DNA of 64,000 bases from Macrotis lagotis (GCF_037893015.1 NC_133666.1:654733276-654797275); one strand, 5' to 3'. Numbered from the stretch's first letter, positions 44,501 to 56,880 are shown. Numbers and translations are program-made. The notes: a model not told the origin generated them from the sequence alone.

Positions 44501-44719
44501 TCCCCCACTTCTCTCTCATCACAATGAGAGGGGGCCACCTTTCCTTTTTTCCTCTTTGCAGTTGAATTTCTCATATTCTGGGCCTCCTCCTGTAGCTTTT
44601 TGCCAAGTGCCTGTCAACCAAAAATTAATGACCCAGGCAGTGACAATGTTGTGGGAAGTGTTGTGGTAATGGTATATTATATAGGTGCTATGCAAGCTCC
44701 ATCTCTTCCAAATTAACTA

Positions 44720-44850
44720 TTCACCTGGCTCTAGGAAAGTCACACTTTTGGCAAGGTTTCCTCTCTGGGCTCAGTTTCACCCACTGTAAAATGAGGGAGT
44801 TGGATTAGATGAACTCTAAGATTCCTTTCGGCTCCAATGCTAGGATTTGG
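44720..44850 (+). mobile_element. MIR-type SINE
   Basis: CTCTAGGAAAGTCACACTTT, CAGTTTCACCCACTGTAAAA, TTCGGCTCCAATGCTAGGAT. Confidence 0.75.
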
Positions 44851-44894
44851 GTGTGTTGGGGAGAGAATAGACTATGGCCCATCCACTGCCATTA

Positions 44895-45724
44895 CAGAAT
44901 TAATGACTGTTGACATATACACTTTATTTCACTTTACAGATAGTGCATTTTTTACAAAACGAAAGTTTGTGGCAACCCTGCAACAAGTAAGTCACTATTT
45001 TTTGGCACTATTTTTTCCAGCTAGTATGTGCTCACCTTGAATCTCTGTGTCACATTTTGGTGATTTTCACAATATTTCAAACTTGTTCATTATTATTATT
45101 ATTATATCTGATATGATGATCTATGTTCAGTGATCTTTGATGCTACTATTGTAATTGTTTTGAAGCGCCATAAACATACCCATATAAGACAAGACAGAGA
45201 GAACTTGATACATTTTTTATGTGTTCTGACCGCTCTACAATCTTAGCCGATAATTGTGTGTGTGTTTTGACTGCTCCACAGAATAGGATCTCTCTCCCTC
45301 TCCTCCTTATTCCCTGAGATGCACAGTATTGAAATTAGGTCAGTTAATAATCCTACAATGGGTCAAGTAAAAGAGTCAATCGATGCAGCTTAACTTCATT
45401 GTCTTACTTTAAAAAATTGCCAAGCCTCCCCAACCTTTGGCAACCACCACCCTGATCAATCAGTTTCCAAAACATCAAAGCAAGACCTTCTTCCAGCAAA
45501 AAAATTCCAAACTTGCTGAAGGTTCAGATTCCTTTTTCACATTGTTGCACATTGTTTTTTAAAAGATATAATACTGTTGTACATTGTTTTTTATTATTAT
45601 ATATTATATATTTTAATTAAATATATATATTTGATATATTCATGTGACTTGCTTTATTGTAATAGTCACTTGATTTCAATGATCTGGAACTGAACCTCCC
45701 CCCCCAATATCTGTTGTATGCCTG
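44895..45724 (+). mobile_element. internally deleted Tigger1-like (TcMar) DNA transposon
   Basis: I recognise Tigger1 in order: CAGATAGTGCATTTTTTACA, GTTTGTGGCAACCCTGCAAC, TCTGTGTCACATTTTGGTGA, then GAAATTAGGTCAGTTAATAA and CCTACAATGG. It then jumps to the transposase 3' end (GAGTCAATCGATGCAGC, CACCACCCTGATCAATCAG) and the terminal inverted repeat ending TGTATGCCTG at 45724. TA flanks both ends (44893-44894, 45725-45726). About 1.6 kb, most of the transposase, is missing against the roughly 2.4-kb full element. Confidence 0.82.
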
Positions 45725-45734
45725 TAGAATAAGT

Positions 45735-46035
45735 CCCCTGTTCTTCACAACCTGACCCCTTCCAATCAGTCTTTCTGACTTCTTACACATTATTCCCCTC
45801 CAAGTATTCTATCATCTGTTAATACTGACCTCCTTGCTATTTTTCACACAAGATCCCAGTTCTGTACCTTTCCGATGGTGGTCTGGGTTCAGATTGTTTC
45901 CCCCTCCAGGCTTCTCTGACTTCCTTCAAGTCTTAACTCAAATGCAAGAGGCCTTCTCTTGTTCCCCTCAAAGTTATGCCTTTCCTCCAAGATTATTTTG
46001 CTTTGATTTTTGTAAATATTTTGAATAAACTATCC
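45735..46035 (+). mobile_element. L2-type LINE 3' end
   Basis: CTTCTCTGACTTCCTTCAAG, CTCAAATGCAAGAGGCCTTC match the L2 C-terminal codons (SFKSQLKSHLLQEAF-like). Sense, right next to the Tigger end. Confidence 0.65.
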
Positions 46036-46499
46036 ACCCCCAAAGTCTAAGAACTTTAAAAATAAAGGGTTAAAATAAAATGACCAAAAAATGGGTAGAC
46101 ATTTTTAAGCTTTATTCCCTAAGATCTTACCTCTAACCTATAGGTGGAGGCCATTCTGGGGTAATGACCACATTAGAATTAGATTTTTAAGCAAAAACAA
46201 AAAATGAGGAAAATCATTCATCTTCTTTGTGATCTAACCATGAATAGCTGTACAATATCTCTGCCCAAAACTGCTCTTCAAAGATTAACATCCTTATACA
46301 ATATTATCTGAAACTCTTGTCTCTTTCTGAAAGGGTGGTCTCCTAGCATCCTGTTTATTGTCCTCCTAAGTTTGCAATTAACTTAGGGAAAGACACCTCG
46401 GAGTTTTAATTTCTTACTCTGTTCAGCAAGGTGACTAATATGAAACCTGAGTATCTGCTAAAGAAATCAACCTTTTACCAGGGAACAGTTTTGAGAAAT
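46036..46499. other. no recognisable feature
   Basis: AT-rich, no ORF of note. Confidence 0.4.
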
Positions 46500-46665
46500 T
46501 GTTATTGCTTAACACTACATGGTTGTTTTCATGTTTTCTTCTCCATTAGAATGTGAAAAGATTTGATTGTTGGAATGAATTTTGCCTTTTTGATATCCCT
46601 AGTCTTTAGTACAAGGCATGGCCCATAGGAAGCATTTAATAAATTCTTGTTAGACAACTAACTGG
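46500..46665 (+). mobile_element. L2 3' end
   Basis: CATGGCCCATAGGAAGCATT followed by TAATAAATTCTTGTTAGAC. Confidence 0.6.
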
Positions 46666-46669
46666 TGCA

Positions 46670-46860
46670 GAAGACACTAGCTATCTGACCCAGAGCAAGT
46701 CATTAACCTCTGTTTTCTCATATGTAAAATGGGAGAAGGAAATGGAGGGTAAAAACAGTAATATTTGTCTCCCAGGATTGTGGTGAAAATCAAATTTGTA
46801 AAGCATTTTGCAAATCTCAGAGAGGTCCACAAATGCTAATGATCATTAGTGGTTTATTAT
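46670..46860 (+). mobile_element. MIR-type SINE
   Basis: GACCCAGAGCAAGTCATTAA, TCTCATATGTAAAATGGGAG, TTGTAAAGCATTTTGCAAAT. Confidence 0.8.
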
Positions 46861-47350
46861 ATGTAACTAAAATGCATTTTTATAGTTGCAGATTAAGTTA
46901 TTGAAAGAGCTATCTATAATTTTTGAAACAATGCACTGAAAAAGAAATCTGAATTCTAGACTTTTATTGTATTGCCCTGAGGAATGGGAGGATGGTTACA
47001 CAATGTTCACTATTGCTTTCTGTTCTGAACATCTAAAGTATAATATGCAAATTATTTTATTGTATAATGTGCAAATTATTTTATTGCTACATTGTAACAA
47101 TAATTGGAATACAAAATTTCTTATTAAGTTATTCCTACAAAAGAAAACTTACAAAATGCATTCCTCTAAATTTGATTTAGTATATATATACATATATATG
47201 CCAATTAGGCTTAAGAATGAAAGTATATGAATTTTATGGGAACAGTACGGGATCATCCAATTGGGATCATCAATTGATATCCATATAGGATCATCAATCC
47301 TTGATCATACAATATACAGAGATAATACTAAAATATTAAGAAAAAGTACC
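46861..47350. other. AT-rich, no recognisable feature
   Basis: Includes near-tandem TAATATGCAAATTATTTTAT / TAATGTGCAAATTATTTTAT at about 47040-47085. Confidence 0.45.
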
Positions 47351-47351
47351 C

Positions 47352-47503
47352 TTTTTTTAAAGGTTTTTGCAAGGCAATGGGGCTAAATGGCTTCCCAAGG
47401 CCACACAGCTAGGTAATTATTAAGTATTTGAGGCCAGATTTGAACTCAGGTACTCCTGACTCCAGGGCTGGTGCTCTATCCACTGTGCCACCTGGCTTCC
47501 CTC
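47352..47503 (-). mobile_element. CORE-SINE
   Basis: Antisense, slightly diverged (GGGGCTAAATGGCTTCCCAA). Confidence 0.88.
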
Positions 47504-47644
47504 CAACATCTTTTAAAAAATATATCCATATCTTTTACATATATAAAGAAACCACAAGACTTTTGACAAGGTCATAACAAATCTGACAATTAGTCCATTA
47601 AGAGCACTTGATCTCTATATCTAATTTATTATTAGTCCAAAGTT

Positions 47645-48366
47645 CAATAAAACTGATCATACTTTGACCCAGCAATACCAACGCTAGGTCAATATCCCAA
47701 AAAAATCATAAAAAATGGGGAAAGCCCCACATGTTAAAAAAAATATTTATAGCAGCTCTTTTTGAGGTGACAAAGAATTGGAAATTTAGGGAAAGTCCAT
47801 TGATTGGGGAATAAGTGAACAAGTTATGTTATATGAATGTTATGAAGTTCTGTTGTTCTATAAGAACTCATGAATGCTCAGACTTTAGAAAAACATGAAA
47901 AGAATTACGTGAACTGGCACTGAGCAAAGGGAGCAGAACCAAGAGAACATTGTAGACATTAACAACAATATTGTGAGTTGATCATCTATGCTGCATGCAG
48001 CTCCTCTTAGCAGTTCAGTAGTCTAGGACAACCCTGGGAGACCTGTTATGGACAATGCCATCCACCTCCAGAGAAAAAAAACAAACAAAAACCTACAGAA
48101 TCTGAAATGGTTGTTTACTTATTTAAAATTTCTCTTATGTTTTTTCTTCCTATCCCATAGTTTTCTTTTTCCCCTTTGTCCTAAGTCTTCATACTAATAT
48201 GTAAATAAATTAAACACAAATGTACACATACAACTTTTACCAGGCTATTCACCACCAAGGGGAAGGGGATGGGAAGGGAGGGTGGTAGAAAAATATAACT
48301 TATAAATATGCAAAAGGATGAATGCTGGAAAAGTTCCATAACATGTAATTGGAAAAATTAAAAAGA
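47645..48366 (+). mobile_element. 5'-truncated L1 3' end
   Basis: TTTGACCCAGCAATACCAAC, TTTATAGCAGCTCTTTTTGA, GAGCAGAACCAAGAGAACAT, GACAATGCCATCCACCTCCA, 3' UTR to AACATGTAATTGGAAAAATT. Confidence 0.85.
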
Positions 48367-50079
48367 AAAATATTATAGCTAGTATTTTGTTAAAGCCATA
48401 ATAAGCTGCTAGAAATTCCTATCAAAAAAACTTTCAATAGATGGAGGACAGTCAATAATTAATTCAGTTATTTGGAAAATTATGGTAATTCCTTAAGGTA
48501 TACAAGTTCAAACCTATCTATACCAGATATAATCCTTTTATCTTCATTGATATGTGATTCCATTTAATTTCTTTGTCCAAGCATAACATATGAAAATAGT
48601 CTTTACAAGATAGAAAAGTAGAAATATTTTAAAGTTAGAGCTGTTTTTTTAAAGTAATGATCATATTGCATAAACTAAGTCTCAAAACAGTTTCTTATTG
48701 TATCCTTTCACCTTGTGACTATCAACTGGACTGAGTCTATTATATGTAAAGTTAAGAGTTCAAAACATAAATCATGCTCCAAATTTGATATGCCAAGGAT
48801 GACATATTGACACCCAGTGTAAACCACTCTGATTCACAAAACTAAAAAGGCATGATATGAAAGAAAGCATGGATAAGATATTCTGGGAGGTCAAGAGAGT
48901 TGTCTATTGAATTGGTCTGTTTAATATTCTGCCATAGCCGACTCTTGGTGATCCCATGCATTGTTTCTTGGCAAAGATAGTGGAGTGAGTTGCCATTTCC
49001 TTCTCCAGGACTGGTCTATAGGATTTTTACAATCAGTCTTCAGGTCATCAAAAACTATAATGTGGCAAAGAAGATGATTGTGACTGTGAGCATAACACCA
49101 ATATGTAGCAGAAGGCAGCAGACATGAATGCCCTGGTTGAGAGGAAAGAAAAAATATGATTATCATTGACTTGTTCTATGACTCTTACCCTCAAACTTCT
49201 TCCTCTTCTAATCTATGTGATACAGAATCATATTTTCATCCACATCCATCTCAGCCCCCTCCTTCCCAAATTCCTGTCTTGTTACAAAACTTCCCTTAAT
49301 CTCAGACCTCTTTTTTTGGTGCTCCTCTCATATTCTTTTTTCCCCAGTTTACTTGAATAACTTTTATTTTTTCCTTATGCAATGACTTGTTAGGCATTAA
49401 AATTCTCCAATCATAGAATGACTTACAGATTTTGCCATTCTATTAGCTTGTGAAAACATTAAGGCAACAAACAAAAATATATAAATCAACCATATTTCTG
49501 CACAAATCTTCAGGTGTTCTAATGCAAACTCTTTTTTTTCCTAACTCAAAGCTGATTATCTTAGCCCTCTGACATTAAGGGAAAACACCGTGTTACAGTA
49601 AAAAAAAAAAAAAAAAAACCCTAGCTTCTAAGGCTTAGATTTAACATGTATTCTTGCTAGGATGGTGGCAAGCTGTAGTATTTATTTAGTAAACTCTTTT
49701 TTTTTGTCAGCCATAGGAGGGAAACTCTGGGTCAACTCTTTTAGAGGTTGGAAATCTGATTTATAGGTATCCTGTACAGATCTGATGCTTTGTAGGAGTA
49801 AACAATACAGTCAAAGAATGCCAAAAAGCCAGATTCTACATTATCAGGCCAGATTATCAGTCCAATTCTCTATAAAAGTTAACTCTTGGTCACATGAAGT
49901 GACCTGTATCTGGGTTTAGATAAAAGATATGTACAAGGTATGCTAAAATGTACATCAGGGGAACAACTGTCAATTTGAGTAAGAGGTAAAATCAGTAAAA
50001 GTTCAACATTCATAAAACATGTTGCCATTAGGTCCTTTTGGATATCAACATTACACTTTGTGATAGAATCAATATCTTT
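48367..50079. other. AT-rich, one SINE fragment, no gene
   Basis: Only a long-SINE fragment at 48905-49012 is recognisable. There is an A-run of about 20 at 49600. Confidence 0.45.
48905..49012 (-). mobile_element. long CORE-SINE fragment
   Basis: CCGACTCTTGGTGATCCCAT, GTTTCTTGGCAAAGATAGTG, TTGCCATTTCCTTCTCCAGG, antisense tail only. Confidence 0.75.
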
Positions 50080-50540
50080 TTTTTAAAAAAAATTCAGTTT
50101 ATTTTATCCTCAGTTCCAATTTTTTCCTCAATTTTCTTACTTTTCCACCAACTGAGAAGGAAAACACATTATAAATATATATTATTTATACAAAATAAAT
50201 TTCTACATTAGTTAAGTCCAGAAAAATAAAGTGAAGAAAACATTCTTCATTCTGTACTCTGAGTTCCTCCGATATTTTCATCATGAGTCCTTTGAAATTG
50301 TTATTAGTCATTGTGTTGATCAGCTATTAATCTTTCAAAGCTGATTATTTTTATAACATTGTCATATATAAATTGTTCTCCTGGTTCTGCTCATGTCACT
50401 TTGCATCATTTCCTACAAATTTTCCCAAATTTTTCTGAAACCACTCCCTTCATCATTTTTTACATCACAATAGTTTTCCAATGTATGCATATACCATAAT
50501 TTGTTCAACCATTCCCCAACTGATGGGCATCTACTCATTT

Positions 50541-50688
50541 TTTTTAGATTTTTCAAGGCAATGGGGTTCAGTGGCTTGCCCAAGGCCACATGGCTAGGTA
50601 ATTATTAAGTGTCTGAGGTCAGATTTGAACCCAGATACTCCTGACTCCAAGGCTGGTGCTCTATTCACTGTACCACCTAGCCGCCCCA
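50541..50688 (-). mobile_element. CORE-SINE inside L1 with 13-bp target duplication
   Basis: Flanked by CATCTA(C/T)TCATTT at 50528-50540 and 50689-50701, one mismatch. Confidence 0.9.
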
Positions 50689-50920
50689 CATCTATTCATT
50701 TACCAAGTTTTTGCCACCACAAAATGAGTTATTATAAATATTTTTATACTTATGAGGCCTTGGTGTCTTTGGGATACAGACCTGGTAGGGGTACTGCTGG
50801 GTCAAAGAGTATGCACAGTTTACTAGCTTTGAGAGCATAGGTAAAAGTTGCTTTTCAGAATGGTTGGACCATAACTCCACTAATAGTACATTAGTGTACC
50901 TATTCCAGTATTTGTCATTT

Positions 50921-50922
50921 TC

Positions 50923-50960
<38 letters not shown>
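50921..50960. repeat. (ATT)n microsatellite
   Basis: Thirteen ATT units inside the L1. Confidence 0.95.
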
Positions 50961-52352
50961 CCTGGTTCATTTGATTGACATGAGGTGGATCCTCAGACTC
51001 ACTTTAATTTGCATTTTTCTAAATATTAGCTATTTATAATTTTATGTGGTTATTAATAGCTTTGATTTCTTCCTCTGAAGATTGTTATTTCAAATGAATT
51101 TTATTATTTTTTCTAACCCTTTGAATGAATTCTTTAGTTTTTTTTCCATTGAGATATTTCACATTTTCTTCTAATTTTTGTTTTTTTGGGTATAGTTTTA
51201 TTTCTTCCTGATTTCTTGCAAAGTCATCAGCTTCCTTTAGTTCTATTCTGCATTTGAAGGAGTTATTTTCTTCAGAGAGCTTTTTTTTTTAAACTCCTTT
51301 TCTAACTGGCCAATTCTGCTTTTTAAGGCATTCGTCTCCTCATTTGCCTTTTATTTTGCTTTTTTCCATTAGGCCTAAACTGGTTTTTAACATGATTTTC
51401 TTCAGTATTTTTTTGTATATCTTTCACCAAGCTGTTGATTTGTTTTTCATGATTTTTCTGCATCACTCTCATTTCTCCTCCCAATTTTTCCTCCATCTCC
51501 CTTAACTGCTTTTCAAAGTCTTTTTTGAGCTCATCTTATAGTCTAAGCCCGTTTTCAATTTCTCTTGGAGATTTTGGATATGGAAGCTTTGATTTTGTTG
51601 TCATCTGAATATGTATTTTGATCTTCCATGGGACTAAAGTAATTCTCTATGGTGAGATTGTTCTTTTTCTGTTGTTTACTCATTTCCTCAGCCCAAGACA
51701 GCACTTCCAAGGTTTGGGGGGTTTTATGGGGGGGTCACCCTATGGGGACCTTTATTCCTCCAAGTGTTATGCTCTCTAGCCTGTGCTTTGATATGTAGAT
51801 GACCACATCAGTTCCCTCTGCCCTGGAGCTATAAGGAGGGATCCTGCTTGGCTACTTAGTATGGAAGCCCAAACTACAACCTGAATCTGAGTGTAGGCAA
51901 ACAGCAGAATCCTACCCTGAGGGAGTGCAGAGAAATTTCTGCAGTCTTCCCTGACCCCCCTTACCTCTGGGGGTGCAGGCTGTTTTCTCCAGATTCTCGC
52001 TGCAGATTCTGTGGCCAGTACTCCTCACTCCACATTCATTCTGGTGTAGTAGAGTTCTCTCCCCACCCCTTCAAGCTGTTGCTGGTGATCTCTGGACTGG
52101 GCTGGGCTGGGCTGGGCTGCGTTGCAGCTGTGGCTTTTTTCCCAACCCCCAGTCCTGGTGAAACACACCTTTCCCAAGGAACTTCTCTAAGTTATCTTGG
52201 ACTGGGAAAATGTATCACTCAGTCTTTCTGTGAGTTCTGTCCCCTCTAAATTTTGGTTAGAGTCATAATGTGTTGGCTTTTGGAGTTTTGGGGGGAAGGA
52301 GTTCCCAAGAAATGCTGCCTTCATGCTGCCATCTTGACTCCTCCCTCCTTTA

Positions 52353-53570
52353 GCTATTTTAAAAAATAAGTTTCTATAATGTTAGAATTAATTATTCCAG
52401 TTTAGTCTTTTAATTATCTGGTCCTGAGGTTTTTTTTTTTCCTTAGGGAACTCATTTATGGATTGTTAAATTTCTTTTTCTAAGAGTTATGTAAGTATTC
52501 TATTTCTTATTCTATTCATTTGGGCAATTTATATTTTTTGCAAGTATTCAGCTATTTCATTCAGATTGTCAGTTTTATTCTTATAGTAGCATTTTTCTCA
52601 TCAGCTATGAATCCACTTTATTTTTTGATACTGGTAATTTGGTTTAATTTTTTTAATCAAATTAGTCATTGTTTATCTATTTTTGTTATTTCCCCCCTCC
52701 CCAAATCAACTCCTAATTTTATTTATTAGTTGATTTTTTTGGTTTTCAAGTTTGTTAATCTCTCCTTTGATTTTTCAAGATTTCTACTCCTAGGAGTTTT
52801 CATTTAGAAATTTTTTTTTCAGGAGATGACCTGTGGATTATTTTGATTTCTACTTTGCCCTCTGGTTCTAAGATACCTGAGCAGTTTTATAATTTCTTGA
52901 AATATGATATCTAGGCTTTTTTCCCTCTTTGGATCATGGCTCAACAATTCTTACATTATCTCTACTTGATCTATTTTCTAGGTCAGCTGTTTTTCCTATA
53001 TTTTACAGTTCCTTCCATTTTTCCAGGTTTTTTTTTTACTTAGTTTTATTATTTCCTGAAGTTGTGTGGAATCTTTACCTTCCAATTGAAATTGAATGCA
53101 TTATAAGAGTAAAGAGAGTAAACATAAACCCCATCCTCCCCCCAGAAGATAAGAAACCTCAAGAATAGAGAGAAAGAAAAAATATATATATACTTCAGTC
53201 TGTGTTCAGATTCCAATGACTCTGTCTCTGGGGTGAGTTGTCTTCTTTATCAAAAGTCCACCAGAGAAGTTCCTTCAATATTTTTCCCACAGTTGCTATT
53301 ACTAGCTGTACCTCTACTCTATTCCTTCCTGTTCTCATTTTTTCTGTTCTCTCTCTCTCTCTTTTCAATCTGGCCCTGTCCAAAAGTGTGTTGTATCTCT
53401 CCCTCAATCTTCCCTCTCTTCTATCACTTATTCCCCCCTTCCACTCCATCAAAACTTCTTTATGCTTTGGTACTTCAATATACATATCATCTCCTCAACT
53501 CTGGTCTCTCAGTTCATTGACTCTGTAGGTCATCTGGATCTTTAAAACCTTTACAACAGACCTTAGTATT
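52353..53570 (-). mobile_element. LINE-derived AT-rich antisense sequence, family unclear
   Basis: T-rich plus strand resembling antisense LINE coding or spacer (ACAATTCTTACATTATCTCT, CAGAGAAGTTCCTTCAATAT). I recognise the style from marsupial L1-associated DNA but cannot assign parts. Confidence 0.4.
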
Positions 53571-53574
53571 CTTG

Positions 53575-54506
53575 TATATGTAAATTAAAACAACTGTGAA
53601 GGTACCACTCTCACACCTATTAGAATGGCTAAGATGACAAGAAGGGAAAACAATCAATGTTGGAGAGGTTGTGGGAGGATTGGGACATTAATGCATTGCT
53701 AGTGGAGTTGTGAGCTGATCCAACCATTATGGAGAGCAATATGGAACTGTGCCCAAAGAACAATAAAACTGGTCATAGTCTTTGATCCAGCAGGACTAAT
53801 ACTAGGCCTATATCCAGAAGAAATAAAAAAATGGGATATTCAAGTGCTCTAAAATATTCATAGCAGCTCTTTTTGTAGTGGCAAAGAATTAGAAATTGAG
53901 GGGTTACCCATCATTTGGGGAATGGCTGAACAAGTTGTGGTATATGAATGCTATGGAATGCTATCATTCTATAAGAAATCATGAATGCTCAGACTCTAGA
54001 GAAACATGGATCAAATTACAGCAACTGATGCTGAGCAAAGAGAGCAGAACCAAGAGAACATTATACACATTAACAACAACATTGTGGGATGGATACAGCT
54101 CTTCTCAGAAGTTCAGAGAGCTGGGACAGCTATGGGAGACCTGCCATGGACAATGCCATCCACATCCAGAGGAAGAAAAACAAAACAAAACCAAAAAATG
54201 GACAGAATTTGAATGAACACATTCACTTTTTAAATTTTTTTTTCTTATGCTTTTCTTTCCTCTCTCATGGTTTTCTTTCTTTCCCCTTCTTCCTAATTCC
54301 TCATACAGAAAATGACTAATTTGTAAACATGTTAAACACAAATGTATATCTACATTATTCACCAGACTGTTTGACTGAGAGAAGAGGTGGTGATGGAAAG
54401 GGATGGAAGAAAATTATGTAACTTAAAAATATGCATATGCATGTAGATGAATGTTGAAAAACTTTTGTAACATGTAATTAGAAAAATAAAATAAAATATC
54501 AATTGG
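53575..54506 (+). mobile_element. 5'-truncated L1 3' end
   Basis: ACAACTGTGAAGGTACCACT, GTTGGAGAGGTTGTGGGAGG, CCAACCATTATGGAGAGCAA, then ORF2 C terminus and 3' UTR to AACATGTAATTAGAAAAATA. The frame at 53896-54216 (WYMNAMECYHSIRNHE) is the ORF2 tail. It parallels the copy at 47645 but keeps about 140 bases more upstream. Confidence 0.88.
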
Positions 54507-54789
54507 AAAAGAAATATAAGCCTCACTATTGAATAGTTCCTAGTAAGGAAAACTTTAAGCAAAACCTGACTAATAAAGCAATCGTGTTGAACAGTGAACA
54601 CAATGTTCTGTCCCCATACATACCCTCTTTCCCCAGCTTTACACTAAGAGAAGGGAAATAGGTTTTGGCATCTGTTTCTTGGGACCAAGATTGATTATGG
54701 CAATTCAGATGAGTTGGACAAGATTTTAGGGCCATCTGGTTTCCCATCTCACTATTGACTGAAACTGCTTGCTCTCTTCAAGACTACCA

Positions 54790-55190
54790 ACAATCTCCTA
54801 TTGCTAAATCCAGTTCCTTTTTCTTAGACCATATCCTTGACCTCTATACAGAATTTGATGCTCAACTTTAACAAAGTTGACAAATATGATACTCCTCTTT
54901 CTCCTGAACACTCCCTTCTGGGTTTTCAAGTCATTATTCTCTCTTGGTTCTCCTACCTATTTTATAACTTCTCAGTCTCCTCTGTAGATCATCAGCATGT
55001 TGGGCCCCAACCACAGCTTTCCCCCAAAACTCTGTACCAAGCTATCTCTTATTACTCATTCTTCTAATCCCTTTCTCCCTTTTTCATGATGGCCTCACCA
55101 GTTCCTGTGGGTTCAATGATTATCTCTTTGAATCAATCACAGGAGTTCCCTGTATTTTCTTCACAGCACAAGTGTCTTCCTCCATGAAAA
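54790..55190 (+). mobile_element. L2/L3-type LINE reverse-transcriptase fragment
   Basis: CTTGACCTCTATACAGAATT, TTCTCTCTTGGTTCTCCTAC and CTTCTCAGTCTCCTCTGTAG follow the LINE order FDTVDHSLL...SWFSSYL...FSVSF. Confidence 0.55.
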
Positions 55191-56335
55191 GTGCCTTTCA
55201 GATGTGCCCGTGATGCCCAAACTCTCCTTGCCTCTGGTCAACTGATCGAGGGAACTAGATGCTTGTTGGAAGATTCCTCCATCTTCCATGACCTATAAAG
55301 AAGAGCCAATATACGTTTCCTTCCTTTCTTTCTCATGGCCTTCCAGACCAAAGCACAGAAGAGTTGATCTCTATATTGGGGAAAGAGTAAATTTTCCCTC
55401 TTGACCTGCAGAAATTAATGGTGGCTTAATGGAGAAGTACATGTCCGGTCATATGTCCTCAACCCGGTGACCTGAAGTTGCTATCACCCTTCACCTTTGT
55501 TCTTTCTTTTGCTGAATACAGATCTGAAACTAAAGTTCCTCTATAGAATTTTCCCTTCCCAAGCAGCCTGGACATGTATAGAATCCCTGTAGGAATGTAT
55601 GGCAGAGGGAGATGTATATTTGCACATGTCCTCAGAGGGGAACCTCCTGCCTAAGACTGGATTTTGTTGGCCCTTCAGCTTAGTTTGTGGGTAATCCAAA
55701 ATTTGGAAGATTCCAAGAATAAGAGTTAGGACTCTGGCCTCTGGAAAGGAGAAGATAGTCTCAACAGAATGTTTTTTGAAGAAAGAAGATCACCATCCTG
55801 ATTCCTATAGCTGGAGAATTAGAGCCAGTCAGGAGAACTGGATCTTGCCAAACCTCCTCCCTATCATCAAGAGCTGCTCAGAGTACGGGTTGCCTAAAGA
55901 AAAAAAAAGATTGTTCTGCAATCCTCACAGAGAATGTTCTATTTTTATCCATATATTCCAGGGGGCTAATGTGTCCTTTCTATCTTGTTCTTTTGGGGGA
56001 ATAGAAGATGGGTCCTGAAATAAAGCCTGCCTCATACTCAATATCTATATATTGTACAGTGGATATTTATGTAGGAACTGAGATATGTTACCCATAATTA
56101 GGGAAATCCAGACATAAGTCTGAGCTTTAATTTATTTTATTTATGCTTGAGCTTTATTTTGAATATTTATTTTAAATAAATAAGGTCTCTTCAATTTTTA
56201 TATTTTTGGTGTGATATTTAATAACTCCTCAGCTAGAATTAGGAACACTGACCAATGAGTGTTTTTGTTTTTCTATGGCAAGAACCTTTTGAAGTCAGTG
56301 GCTTGGCTGTTTACTGTCTGCTCATTTAAGACAGG
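55191..56335. other. no recognisable feature
   Basis: Unique-looking, AT-rich to the right (56040-56230). Open frame 55776-56018 (80 aa) has no family signal. Confidence 0.4.
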
Positions 56336-56339
56336 CCTT

Positions 56340-56880
56340 TTGCACATGCGTCAAAATGACCTTGACAAGACCACTCAGTTGATGGTTACAGTGCACCATC
56401 TGGTGGGCAAAATTATAAACCATTTTCTTTCATAAGTGAAAAGTGATGGTCAAGTGACACTACCTTTCTCTAGATTTGTAGAGATTGCAACTCCAAAGGG
56501 CTGGCCATATTGTTCGAATGTCAAATGTAAGCTTGCCAAAAAGTGTATTTTATGGAGAACACACTAGGCAAGAGTTCATAGGAGGGGTCAGAAGAAGTGA
56601 TACAGAAACACCCTGGAATTGATTCTATAGCATGGGAGATACTGGCCCAGGACCACCCACCATGGTCTGCCCTTATCAGAGACAAGGCTATGTTCTATGA
56701 GCAAGGCAGAATTGAGGCAACTCAAAGGAAATGTGAGATGCCCAAGTTAAGAGTAACCACCCAGGTGTCCACATGGACTATTTGTACCTGATCTGTGGTA
56801 CCTGATCAATCAAAAACTTAGAAACAGTGATGATGTTTTGATCCTCTTCAAAAACGAAGGACAAGTACCAACCAGATTTG
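56340..56880 (+). mobile_element. RTE-clade LINE 3' end
   Basis: Sense frames read GLAILFECQM and, at about 56630-56790, AWEILAQDHPPWSALIRDKA and FYEQGRIEATQRK. These match the RTE C-terminal pattern (RWAGHVVRM, SWEELAQDRPSWR, RAEEKR). The end reads TTGATCCTCTTCAAAAACGA then AGGACAA. 5'-truncated and decayed. Confidence 0.75.

Larger units (their letters stand above)
50080..52352 (-). mobile_element. L1 with 5' UTR, ORF1 and 3' end but most of ORF2 missing
   Basis: Read on minus: starts near 52352 with GAGTCAAGATGGCAGCATGA (L1 5' end-like), then a 5' UTR. An ORF1-like protein starts MSKQQKKNNLTIENYFSPME at about 51680 and runs as a Lys/Glu coiled coil to about 51090. It then passes directly into the ORF2 3' part (antisense TTCCTCTGAAGATTGTTATT, CTTTTCAGAATGGTTGGACC) and the 3' UTR. 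A SINE sits at 50541-50688. Roughly 3 kb of ORF2 is absent. Confidence 0.65.

Noticed and set aside
48390-50079. Possible coding exons in AT-rich DNA
   Set aside because: Only short open frames with no family signal or paired splice sites.
53896-54216. 106-aa open frame resembling a gene
   Set aside because: It is the C terminus of L1 ORF2.
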